Below, piece after piece: positions 1-4,743 of a stretch of 5,207 nt of DNA (position 1 is the first letter of the stretch; every line of letters begins with the position of its first letter). The stretch is taken from the NCBI GenBank assembly GCA_025351205.1, contig JANXWI010000152.1:1-5207 (forward strand). The letters run 5' to 3'. The translations under genes were made by a program, and so were the position numbers. The notes under the pieces were generated by a model that saw nothing but the letters and a program-made list of their open reading frames with translations, had not been told where the DNA came from and ran no database searches. The stretch comes from Deinococcus sp. GTDB lineage: Bacteria > Deinococcota > Deinococci > Deinococcales > Deinococcaceae.

Positions 1-777
1 TGTGTGAGCCATATCGAAGAGATCATTCAGATGGAGGGGCCGGGGAACATCGCGGCCATCATGGTCGAGGGCATCACCGGCAGCAACGGCCTGCTCGTGC
101 CGCCCGACGACTATTACCCCAGGCTGCGGGCGCTGTGCGACGAATACGGCATCCTGATCATCGACGACGAGGTGATGAGCGGCTTCGGGCGCACCGGCAA
201 GTGGCTCGCCACGCAGCACTACGGCATCAAGCCCGACATCGTGACCTGCGCCAAGGGCCTGACGAGCGGGTACATGCCGCTGGGCGCGGTGGTGGTGTCC
301 GACGTCATCGCCGAGTATTTCGAGACGCACTTCCTGGCGGGCGGCCTGACCTACAGCGGGCATCCGGTCAGCCTCGCGGCAGCCGTGGCGAACCTGAAGG
401 TCTACGAGGACGAGAACCTGTTCGAGCGCACCCGCGAGATGGGCGCGTACCTCGCCATGCGGCTGGAAGCCATGAAGGCCAAATTTGCCTGCGTGGGTGA
501 CGTGCGCTACAAGGGCCTGTTCAGCGTCATCGAACTGGTCAAGGACAAGGCCACCAGGGAGCCGCTGGCCCCGTTCAACGGCACATCAGCAGAGATGGGC
601 CGACTGGCCGGGCACATCAAGAGCAGGCACGTGTACGCCTACAGCCGCTTCAACTTCCTGTGGGTCTGCCCACCGTTGATTGTTACGAAAGACGAGCTGG
701 ATGCAGGTTTGGCCGTGTATGAAGAGGCGCTGGCGCTGGTGGATCAGATGATCGCCGGGCCGGTGGCAGCGGACTGA
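1..777 (+). CDS. class III PLP-dependent aminotransferase, C-terminal part (5' end outside window)
   Basis: This is the C-terminal 258 residues of a pyridoxal-phosphate aminotransferase of class III (omega-amino acid:pyruvate or taurine:pyruvate type). It would move an amino group between an amine or omega-amino acid and a keto acid in the cytoplasm. The frame is open to the left edge, and full-length family members are about 430-460 residues, so the start is missing; the GTG at 4 is not taken as the start. Visible motifs, counting that GTG as residue 1, are IIDDEVMSGFGRTG with the PLP-pyridine Asp at 55, TCAKGLTSGYMPLGA with the Schiff-base Lys at 84, and TYSGHPVSLAAA (116-127) typical of the class. 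All catalytic elements in the visible part are intact. The exact substrate cannot be told from this portion. The next gene on this strand is 186 bp away with its own promoter, so this is probably the last gene of its unit. Confidence 0.93.
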   Translation, partial: CVSHIEEIIQMEGPGNIAAIMVEGITGSNGLLVPPDDYYPRLRALCDEYGILIIDDEVMSGFGRTGKWLATQHYGIKPDIVTCAKGLTSGYMPLGAVVVSDVIAEYFETHFLAGGLTYSGHPVSLAAAVANLKVYEDENLFERTREMGAYLAMRLEAMKAKFACVGDVRYKGLFSVIELVKDKATREPLAPFNGTSAEMGRLAGHIKSRHVYAYSRFNFLWVCPPLIVTKDELDAGLAVYEEALALVDQMIAGPVAAD

Positions 778-781
778 GGGA

Positions 782-822
782 GATCGTTGACTGAGCTGTA
801 TCTTGTACACCGTCAACCGATC
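782..822 (+). terminator. candidate 3'-end hairpin of the aminotransferase gene
   Basis: An inverted repeat begins 4 nt after the aminotransferase stop. Bases 782-786 (gatcg) pair with 818-822, and 787-791 (ttgac) pair with 812-816, giving 10 bp with a single bulged C at 817. A short inner stem (797-800 with 806-809) can form in the loop. The position suits a transcript end. However, no U-run follows directly; the nearest T-rich stretch is cttctttt at 836-843. It may be a weak terminator, an mRNA-end stabiliser, or chance. Confidence 0.3.
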
Positions 823-864
823 AAGAGGGGGCTAACTTCTTTTAGGTCATTGGATGCCCAGCCC

Positions 865-909
865 GTTCACCCCCTCCCCAGCCCTCCCCTCTCAAGGGTG
901 AGGGAGCGA
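865..909. repeat. REP-like C-rich/G-rich intergenic hairpin
   Basis: A C-rich stretch is followed by a G-rich stretch that folds back. Bases 882-886 (ccctc) pair with 900-904 (gaggg), and 887-890 (ccct) pair with 895-898 (aggg), with t899 bulged and a tetraloop at 891-894. The composition (runs of cccctcccc, then agggtgagggag) resembles dispersed intergenic palindromic elements seen in many bacterial genomes. Only one copy is in the window, so its repeat status is inferred. No T-run follows, so it is not a standard intrinsic terminator. Confidence 0.35.
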
Positions 910-951
910 AGCGGCCTAAATTCACCCCGCCCTAATCGGTTGTCTATGTAC

Positions 952-957
952 TAGACT
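952..957 (+). promoter_or_regulatory. -10 box of a leaderless promoter for the FAD oxidoreductase gene
   Basis: TAGACT matches the TANNNT -10 consensus and ends 6 nt before the ATG at 964. Transcription would therefore start at or next to the start codon. The gggа-like bases just before the ATG (960-963) abut it and are too close to act as a Shine-Dalgarno, which agrees with leaderless translation. No convincing -35 hexamer sits 16-18 bp upstream. The same geometry recurs at the asd leader peptide. Confidence 0.55.
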
Positions 958-963
958 CTGGGA

Positions 964-2229
964 ATGCAGGACATCATCGTGGTGGGGGCGGGTCTGGCGG
1001 GGCTGACGGCGGCCAGGACGTTGAGCAGAGCGGGGCGGCGGGTACGGGTTCTGGAAGGGTCAGGCGAGGTGGGCGGGCGGGTCAGGTCGCGCCTGCAAAA
1101 CGGCTTCACGCTCGACGCCGGGTATCAGGTGCTGTTCACCGGCTATCCGGCAGTCAGGCGTCAGCTGAACCTGGACGCCCTCGACCTGGTGACCACCCTG
1201 CCCGCCGCCGTGATCCGAAATGGGAAGTCGGCCCAGCAGCTAGGCGACCCCTTCCGCGACCCTGGCAGCCTGCCGGGCAGCCTCACGGCCAGCGCCCTGA
1301 GCCTGGGCGACAAGCTGCGGGTGGCGCGGCTGGCCCTGTCACTCAAAATTGGCCCGGCCCACGCCCTGCTGCTGGGGCCAGACGAATCGACGCTCGATTT
1401 TCTGCGCGGCCTGGGCTTCTCGTCCCGGGCCATCCAGAACTTCTTCGCCCCTTTTTTTGGCGGCGTGTTCCTCAACCGCAGCCTCTCGACCAGCGCCCGA
1501 CTGTTCCGGTATTACTTCCGCATGCTGCTGGGCGGCGATATCGTCCTGCCGCGTGCGGGCATGGGGCAGGTGAGCAAGCAGCTGGCCGAGGGGCTGAACG
1601 TGTCGCTGAACGTGCGGGTCGAGCGGCTGGTGCAGACGGAGCGCGGCGTGGAACTGGTCACCAACATCGGCGAACTGGAGGCCGAACAGGTCATTGTGGC
1701 CACCGACCCGCCGACGGCAGCGCGGCTGCTGGGCGAGGCCCTGCCCGGGCTGGAAAGCGTGCCCAGCAGCTACCTGTACTACGCCTCGGAGACGGTCATC
1801 GACACGCAGCCCCGGCTGCTGCTCAATGCCCAAGGCGGCCTGATCAACAATGCCCAGTGGCTGGGCCGCGCCGTGCCCGGACGCGCCCCGAAAGGCCAGG
1901 ACCTGCTGGTGGTGTCGGTGCCGGGGCCGCACGTGCAGACCGACGCCGAGCTGGAAACAGGCGTGCGGGCCGAGCTGGCGGGCTGGTACGGCGAGGCTGC
2001 CGCTCACCTGAAGCTGCTGGGCCTGGAGCGCATTGCCCACGCCCAGTTCGCCCAGCCCCCGGGGTACGCCGCCCGGCTGCCGGGACACGCCACCGCGCTG
2101 CCGGGCGTGCTGCGGGCCTCCGAGATCACCTCCATGAGCGGCATCCAGGGGGCCATGGAGAGCGGCGAGAAGGCGGCGGCCATCGTGCTGAACGACCCGG
2201 TGGGCATGAGCAGGCCCAGGGGCGGCTGA
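964..2229 (+). CDS. FAD-dependent oxidoreductase, amine oxidase / phytoene desaturase-like superfamily
   Basis: This 421-residue flavoprotein has an N-terminal Rossmann dinucleotide-binding motif VVGAGLAGL (residues 6-14), an acidic residue for the ribose at Glu31, and the GGR signature at 37-39. These are hallmarks of the amine oxidase superfamily that includes protoporphyrinogen oxidase, phytoene desaturases and monoamine oxidases. A middle block (191-210, GDIVLPRAGMGQVSKQLAEG) matches the conserved segment that starts the second FAD-contact region. The C-terminal FAD motif is at 386-404 (SEITSMSGIQGAMESGEKA), where the usual Gly-Asp is replaced by Ser-Glu. There is no signal peptide or clear membrane segment. 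The ATG at 964 is chosen because the Rossmann strand begins at once and a -10 box lies just upstream. The VOC gene follows after 15 nt in the same frame and is probably cotranscribed. The substrate is unknown; a role in carotenoid or other isoprenoid oxidation is possible but not shown. Confidence 0.9.
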   Translation: MQDIIVVGAGLAGLTAARTLSRAGRRVRVLEGSGEVGGRVRSRLQNGFTLDAGYQVLFTGYPAVRRQLNLDALDLVTTLPAAVIRNGKSAQQLGDPFRDPGSLPGSLTASALSLGDKLRVARLALSLKIGPAHALLLGPDESTLDFLRGLGFSSRAIQNFFAPFFGGVFLNRSLSTSARLFRYYFRMLLGGDIVLPRAGMGQVSKQLAEGLNVSLNVRVERLVQTERGVELVTNIGELEAEQVIVATDPPTAARLLGEALPGLESVPSSYLYYASETVIDTQPRLLLNAQGGLINNAQWLGRAVPGRAPKGQDLLVVSVPGPHVQTDAELETGVRAELAGWYGEAAAHLKLLGLERIAHAQFAQPPGYAARLPGHATALPGVLRASEITSMSGIQGAMESGEKAAAIVLNDPVGMSRPRGG

Positions 2230-2244
2230 GTTGATGGCGACAAG

Positions 2245-2874
2245 ATGACCGTCCACCTCGACCACCTCGTGATCGCCGCCGCCGATCTGGAGTCGGGCAG
2301 AGCGTGGCTGGAAGACCAGCTGGGAGTGAAGATGCAGCCGGGCGGCGAACACGCCCGCTTCGGCACACACAACGCGCTGCTGGGCCTCGGGGGCAATTAT
2401 CTGGAAGTGATCGCCGTGAACCCGGCGGCCCCGGCCCCGGCGTACCCGCGCTGGTTTGGCCTGGATACCCCGGACATGCAAGAGCGCCTGCGGGCTGGCC
2501 CGGCCCTGATCCACTGGGTCGTAACGGTGCAGAACATGGGGGGGGCGCTGAGCATCAGCCCGGAAGACCACGGCGAGGCACTGGCCCTGTCGCGCGGCAA
2601 CAACCGCTGGCAGCTGAGCGTGCCCACGGATGGGTCACTGCCGATGGGCGGGGCGCTGCCCAGCCTGATCGAGTGGGAAAGCGTCTCGCCCGCCATCAAC
2701 CTGGGGAGCGCGGCGGTGCTCGAACGCCTGACCCTGACCACGCCCGACCCGGCGCGGCTGAACGCGGCCCTGGAAGCCCTGGGCTTTACAGGAACGCCGA
2801 TTCAGATCGAAACGGGGCCGACCCGGTTGCAGGCGACCCTGAAGGTGAACGGGCGGGAGATACGGCTGGGCTAA
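2245..2874 (+). CDS. VOC-fold protein, Glyoxalase_3-like
   Basis: This 209-residue protein is built as two beta-alpha-beta-beta-beta modules of the vicinal oxygen chelate fold, roughly residues 1-95 and 100-209. The N-terminal LDHLVIAAADLESGRAWL places His7 at the usual metal-ligand position. The block GTHNALLGLGGNYLEVIAV (40-58), with Glu54, is characteristic of the Glyoxalase_3 family, as is SRGNNRWQLSVPTDGSLP in the second half. Such proteins may be metal-dependent lyases, isomerases or dioxygenases, but most members have no assigned reaction and none can be assigned here. The start is fixed at 2245 because the upstream in-frame codons run into the stop of the preceding gene. No good Shine-Dalgarno is seen, so translation may be coupled to the oxidoreductase gene. 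The stop overlaps the stop of the convergent dipeptidase gene. An eight-G tract at 2538-2545 lies within the coding region; the frame is intact across it. Confidence 0.87.
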   Translation: MTVHLDHLVIAAADLESGRAWLEDQLGVKMQPGGEHARFGTHNALLGLGGNYLEVIAVNPAAPAPAYPRWFGLDTPDMQERLRAGPALIHWVVTVQNMGGALSISPEDHGEALALSRGNNRWQLSVPTDGSLPMGGALPSLIEWESVSPAINLGSAAVLERLTLTTPDPARLNAALEALGFTGTPIQIETGPTRLQATLKVNGREIRLG

Positions 2875-3530
2875 AGTGAAGGCAGGAACGTCTGGCACGC
2901 CTCAAAGCCTGCCGACCTGACCCTATCCCCTTCGATGCACAGGCCGCCGCGCTCTGGCAGGGCGTACACGAATCGCCCGCTCGTGTTGCTGTACGTCTGC
3001 ACCTGCTCAAGCTGATCCGGCCTGTAATGACACCAGATGTCAGCCCCTCCCGTCAGGTTCAGCGCGGCGGTGCCTTTCAGCCCAACGCTATTGGGGTCGT
3101 CCCGCTCGCAGGAGGCGATGTCGGCCCCCAGCACGATGGCCCCGGCACTGCCGCCATAGATGGCCCCGCCCTCCAGAGCGAACCGCCTCAACCCCATATC
3201 GAAGCCGCTGGCCCGCAACAGGTGAAGGAGCGTAAAGGTATTGCCGCCGCCGATATACACGCCGCCGAACGCTTGCAGCTCCAGGGGGGCATGGCTCTCC
3301 AGCTCGGTCCACATCTGGATGTCTGCCACGCCCAGCGGTGAAAAGACGGCGCCGATCCAGGCGCGGTGCTTAGCATAGCCGCCAGCTCTCCCACCTGAAG
3401 CGATTGGCAGGTACAACAAGCTGCCCTGCTGACCCAGCCAGCCCGCGAACAATTCATCCAGGGGCCTGGAATCTGGCGCGTCTCCTCCGCCAGCCAGAAT
3501 CAGACGGAGCTGAGGTAAGGCGGGCTGCAC
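2871..3530 (-). CDS. pepE: peptidase S51 family protein, dipeptidase E-like
   Basis: This 219-residue cytoplasmic serine peptidase belongs to family S51 (alpha-aspartyl dipeptidase PepE and cyanophycinase relatives). Visible features are the N-terminal LILAGGGD strand and turn (10-17), GGVYIGGGNTFTLL (89-102), and the nucleophile elbow IYGGSAGAI (124-132) with Ser128. Asp144 or Asp145 (CERDDPNS) and His168 (WCHY) lie where PepE carries the rest of its triad (Asp135 and His157 in the Salmonella enzyme). PepE hydrolyses dipeptides with N-terminal aspartate; the specificity here is inferred, and the gene symbol is by family only. Length is close to the usual 220-235 residues. The start is GTG at 3530, only 2 nt after the asd stop (TGA-AG-GTG), with no separate Shine-Dalgarno, so termination-reinitiation is likely and the gene is cotranscribed with asd. 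It meets the + strand VOC gene tail to tail with a 4-nt overlap. Confidence 0.88.
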   Translation of the reverse strand: MQPALPQLRLILAGGGDAPDSRPLDELFAGWLGQQGSLLYLPIASGGRAGGYAKHRAWIGAVFSPLGVADIQMWTELESHAPLELQAFGGVYIGGGNTFTLLHLLRASGFDMGLRRFALEGGAIYGGSAGAIVLGADIASCERDDPNSVGLKGTAALNLTGGADIWCHYRPDQLEQVQTYSNTSGRFVYALPERGGLCIEGDRVRSAGFEACQTFLPSL

Positions 3531-3532
3531 CT

Positions 3533-4555
3533 TCAGGTGGCGCTGGCCGCCGTCTTCAGCGCCCCTTTCTCCTGCAAATATTCGGCGATCTGCACGGCAT
3601 TCAGGGCCGCGCCTTTCAGCAGCTGATCGCCCGACACAAACAGCTCGATGCCGCCGTCAAACACCAGGCTGGCCCGGACGCGCCCCACCTCCACGTCGTA
3701 CTCGCCGCTGCTGGTCAGGGGCATCGGGTACAGGTTGCCCTCGGGGTCGTCCACCACCTTCAGGCCGGGGCTGCGCCGCAGCAGCTCGCGCACCTCGTCC
3801 GGGGTGGCGGGCTTTTCCAGGTCGAGCGAGATGGCCTCGGAGTGAGAGCGCAGGATCGGAACCCGCACCGCCGTACAGCTGATCTTCAGGTCAGGGTCGC
3901 CGATGATCTTGCGGGTTTCCCAGACCACCTTCATCTCTTCCTTGGTGTACCCGTTGTCCTGAAAGACGTCGATGTGCGGAATCAGGTTGAAGGGCAGCGG
4001 ATGGGCGAAGGCCTGATGCCCCGCCTGCCCGCCGCTCAGCACGTTGCGGGTTTCCTCCAGCAGCTCCTCCATGCCTTTCGCGCCCGCCCCGGACGCCGAC
4101 TGGTAGGTGCTGATGATGGCCCGCCGGACGCCGTACGCGCGGTGGATCGGCGCGAGGGCCAGCACCTCGATCAGGGTCGTGCAGTTGGGGTTGGCGATGA
4201 TCCCCCGGTGCCCCAGGGCCGCCTCGCCGTTGATTTCAGGGCACACCAGCGGCACGTCGTCGTCATATCTGAAAGCACTCGAATTGTCGATCACCAGTGA
4301 GCCGCCCTTCACCCACAGCGGAGCCTTCTCCCTGCTGACGCTGCCGCCCGCCGAGGCCAGGATCACGTCGGCGGGAATAGCCCCTTCGGGCGTGGCCTGC
4401 ACCGTGACCGGTTGGCCCCTGAACATCAGCGTGCTGCCAGCGCTGCGGGGGCTGGCATACAGCTGCAACTCACTGAACTTCAGGCTGCTGCGTTCCAGCA
4501 CTTTCAGCAGTTCGTGTCCGACGGCTCCGGTGGCTCCTACGACGGCGAGTCTCAT
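3533..4555 (-). CDS. asd: aspartate-semialdehyde dehydrogenase
   Basis: The 340-residue cytoplasmic enzyme reduces L-aspartyl-4-phosphate to L-aspartate-4-semialdehyde with NADPH, the second step of the aspartate pathway to Met, Thr and Ile (and to Lys/DAP where that route exists). The N-terminal NADP site is GATGAVG (7-13), with the phosphate-contacting segment YASPRSAG (33-40). NSSAFRYDDDVPLVCPEIN (91-109) is conserved in the family. The catalytic Cys125 lies in NPNCTT, Gln152 in YQSASGAGAKG, and the acid/base His238 in RVPILRSHSEAI together with Arg231 and Arg236. Length and all active-site residues are normal. The ATG at 4555 is supported by AAGGAG at 4565-4560, 4 nt upstream. Expression is probably controlled by the leader described at 4610-4722, which carries a Thr/Ile-rich leader peptide and an intrinsic terminator. 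The dipeptidase gene follows after 2 nt. Confidence 0.97.
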   Translation of the reverse strand: MRLAVVGATGAVGHELLKVLERSSLKFSELQLYASPRSAGSTLMFRGQPVTVQATPEGAIPADVILASAGGSVSREKAPLWVKGGSLVIDNSSAFRYDDDVPLVCPEINGEAALGHRGIIANPNCTTLIEVLALAPIHRAYGVRRAIISTYQSASGAGAKGMEELLEETRNVLSGGQAGHQAFAHPLPFNLIPHIDVFQDNGYTKEEMKVVWETRKIIGDPDLKISCTAVRVPILRSHSEAISLDLEKPATPDEVRELLRRSPGLKVVDDPEGNLYPMPLTSSGEYDVEVGRVRASLVFDGGIELFVSGDQLLKGAALNAVQIAEYLQEKGALKTAASAT

Positions 4556-4559
4556 GGGT

Positions 4560-4565
4560 CTCCTT
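4560..4565 (-). promoter_or_regulatory. asd: Shine-Dalgarno of asd
   Basis: AAGGAG read on the minus strand, followed by ACCC and the asd ATG. It is a strong match, with a short 4-nt spacing. It contrasts with the leader peptide, which has no Shine-Dalgarno. It fixes the asd start. Confidence 0.75.
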
Positions 4566-4576
4566 TTGGGCGCGTT

Positions 4577-4612
4577 CAGGGTCCAGGCAACAAACAGGGT
4601 CCAGGCAACAAA
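4577..4612. repeat. perfect 2 x 18-bp tandem repeat in the asd leader
   Basis: cagggtccaggcaacaaa occurs at 4577-4594 and again at 4595-4612 with no mismatch and no spacer. It lies between the intrinsic terminator and the asd Shine-Dalgarno, so it would be transcribed only in read-through RNA. The second copy runs into the terminator T-tract (minus strand). No TANNNT box occurs on the minus strand in this stretch, so it does not look like an internal asd promoter. It may be a slippage duplication or a binding site; the sequence does not decide. Confidence 0.9.
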
Positions 4613-4633
4613 AAACCCGCCATACGCGGCGGG
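4610..4633 (-). terminator. intrinsic terminator in the asd leader (attenuator)
   Basis: On the minus strand CCCGCC (4633-4628) pairs perfectly with GGCGGG (4621-4616) around the 6-nt loop GCGUAU. G-U pairs at both ends could extend the stem to 8 bp. The stem is followed directly by six U (4615-4610). It lies upstream of asd and downstream of that gene's promoter and leader peptide, so it would stop transcription before asd unless an alternative fold prevents it. It could in principle also end transcripts of the upstream VOC gene, whose stop is about 100 nt earlier. Confidence 0.85.
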
Positions 4634-4657
4634 CGGCTCTCGCAGATGCGGGCCGCC
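4632..4657 (-). promoter_or_regulatory. candidate antiterminator hairpin
   Basis: GGCGGC starting at the last base of the leader-peptide UAG (4657-4652) pairs with GCCGCC (4637-4632). An inner CGC/GCG stem (4650-4648 with 4643-4641) is closed by an AUCU loop. The 3' arm shares two bases with the terminator 5' arm, so the two folds compete only partly by sequence and also by crowding. Pairing of the GGCGG with CCGCC of the terminator arm is an alternative that would compete fully. Confidence 0.55.
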
Positions 4658-4686
4658 TAACTGGTGATGGTGGTGCGGATGAACAT
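4657..4686 (-). CDS. Thr/Ile-rich leader peptide MFIRTTITS upstream of asd
   Basis: This ORF has nine codons (ATG TTC ATC CGC ACC ACC ATC ACC AGT) and a TAG stop. Three of the eight residues after Met are Thr and two are Ile, and the TTIT core matches part of the E. coli thr operon leader peptide (MKRISTTITTT...). The ATG sits 6 nt downstream of a TACGCT -10 box, so the mRNA would start at about the A of the ATG and be translated as a leaderless message; no Shine-Dalgarno precedes it. The stop codon runs directly into the alternative hairpin of the attenuator. Its likely job is to sense charged tRNA-Thr/tRNA-Ile rather than to make a functional peptide. ACC and ATC are probably common codons in this genome, so chance enrichment in a 9-codon ORF cannot be excluded. 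Confidence 0.7.
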   Translation of the reverse strand: MFIRTTITS

Positions 4687-4692
4687 ACGCTC

Positions 4693-4722
4693 AGCGTAGC
4701 GGCTTGGCGCAGGGCGGGTCAA
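4693..4722 (-). promoter_or_regulatory. sigma-70-type promoter for the asd leader
   Basis: On the minus strand TTGACC (4722-4717, 5/6 to TTGACA), an 18-bp spacer, and TACGCT (4698-4693, TANNNT). The predicted start is at or next to the leader-peptide ATG at 4686. The promoter lies entirely between the stop of the upstream VOC gene and asd. No other -10-like TANNNT is seen between the terminator and asd, so this appears to be the only local promoter for asd and the dipeptidase gene. Confidence 0.7.
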
Positions 4723-4743
4723 GGGCGGGTCAAGGGCCGGTGA
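4711..4743. repeat. 11-bp tandem repeat overlapping the asd -35 box
   Basis: agggcgggtca occurs at 4711-4721 and 4722-4732 as perfect copies. A third copy, agggccggtga (4733-4743, 9 of 11 matching), lies in the last codons of the upstream VOC gene. On the minus strand each perfect copy helps form a TTGACC, duplicating the -35 hexamer with a period near one helical turn. It may be an operator, or a slippage duplication that created the -35. Confidence 0.75.

Larger units (their letters stand above)
4610..4686 (-). promoter_or_regulatory. candidate Thr/Ile ribosome-mediated attenuator controlling asd
   Basis: This region holds every part of a classical attenuator in order: a leader peptide with regulatory codons (4686-4657), an alternative hairpin GGCGGC (4657-4652) with GCCGCC (4637-4632), and an intrinsic terminator whose 5' arm (4633-4628) overlaps the 3' arm of that hairpin. 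The GGCGG of the first arm can also pair directly with the CCGCC inside the terminator 5' arm. Inferred logic: when charged tRNA-Thr or tRNA-Ile is short, a ribosome stalled on the Thr/Ile codons leaves 4657-4652 free, the alternative hairpin forms, the terminator is blocked, and asd is made. With ample charged tRNA the ribosome reaches the UAG, covers that arm, and the terminator forms. Fold energies were not calculated. Confidence 0.7.

Noticed and set aside
4..777. The GTG at position 4 as the true start of the aminotransferase.
   Set aside because: The frame is open to the window edge and the N-terminal 40 percent of the class III fold would be missing; the gene simply begins outside the window.
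1452..1458. A run of seven T in the oxidoreductase gene as a possible frameshift or slippage site.
   Set aside because: The frame continues unbroken through PFFGGVFLN on the same frame to the C-terminal FAD motif, so no frameshift is needed.
1339..2571. A 410-codon open frame on the minus strand opposite the oxidoreductase and VOC genes.
   Set aside because: It has low-complexity composition rich in His, Arg, Gln and Ala and no recognisable domain, and it lies opposite two genes with clear motifs. Long antisense frames are expected in G+C-rich coding DNA.
3404..4300. A 298-codon open frame on the plus strand opposite asd and the dipeptidase.
   Set aside because: It has no recognisable domain and composition typical of a shadow frame; the minus-strand proteins carry complete active sites.
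4577..4612. A second asd promoter within the 18-bp repeats (TTG-containing hexamers).
   Set aside because: No TANNNT -10 box occurs on the minus strand between the terminator and the asd start.
4107..4667. A 186-codon plus-strand frame spanning the asd start and its leader.
   Set aside because: It lies opposite asd and the attenuator; its sequence reads as antisense of the GATGAVG region with no family resemblance.
4577..4743. The repeats around 4577-4612 and 4711-4743 as a CRISPR array or IS end.
   Set aside because: The copies are tandem without spacers and only two or three in number, with no transposase or cas gene nearby.
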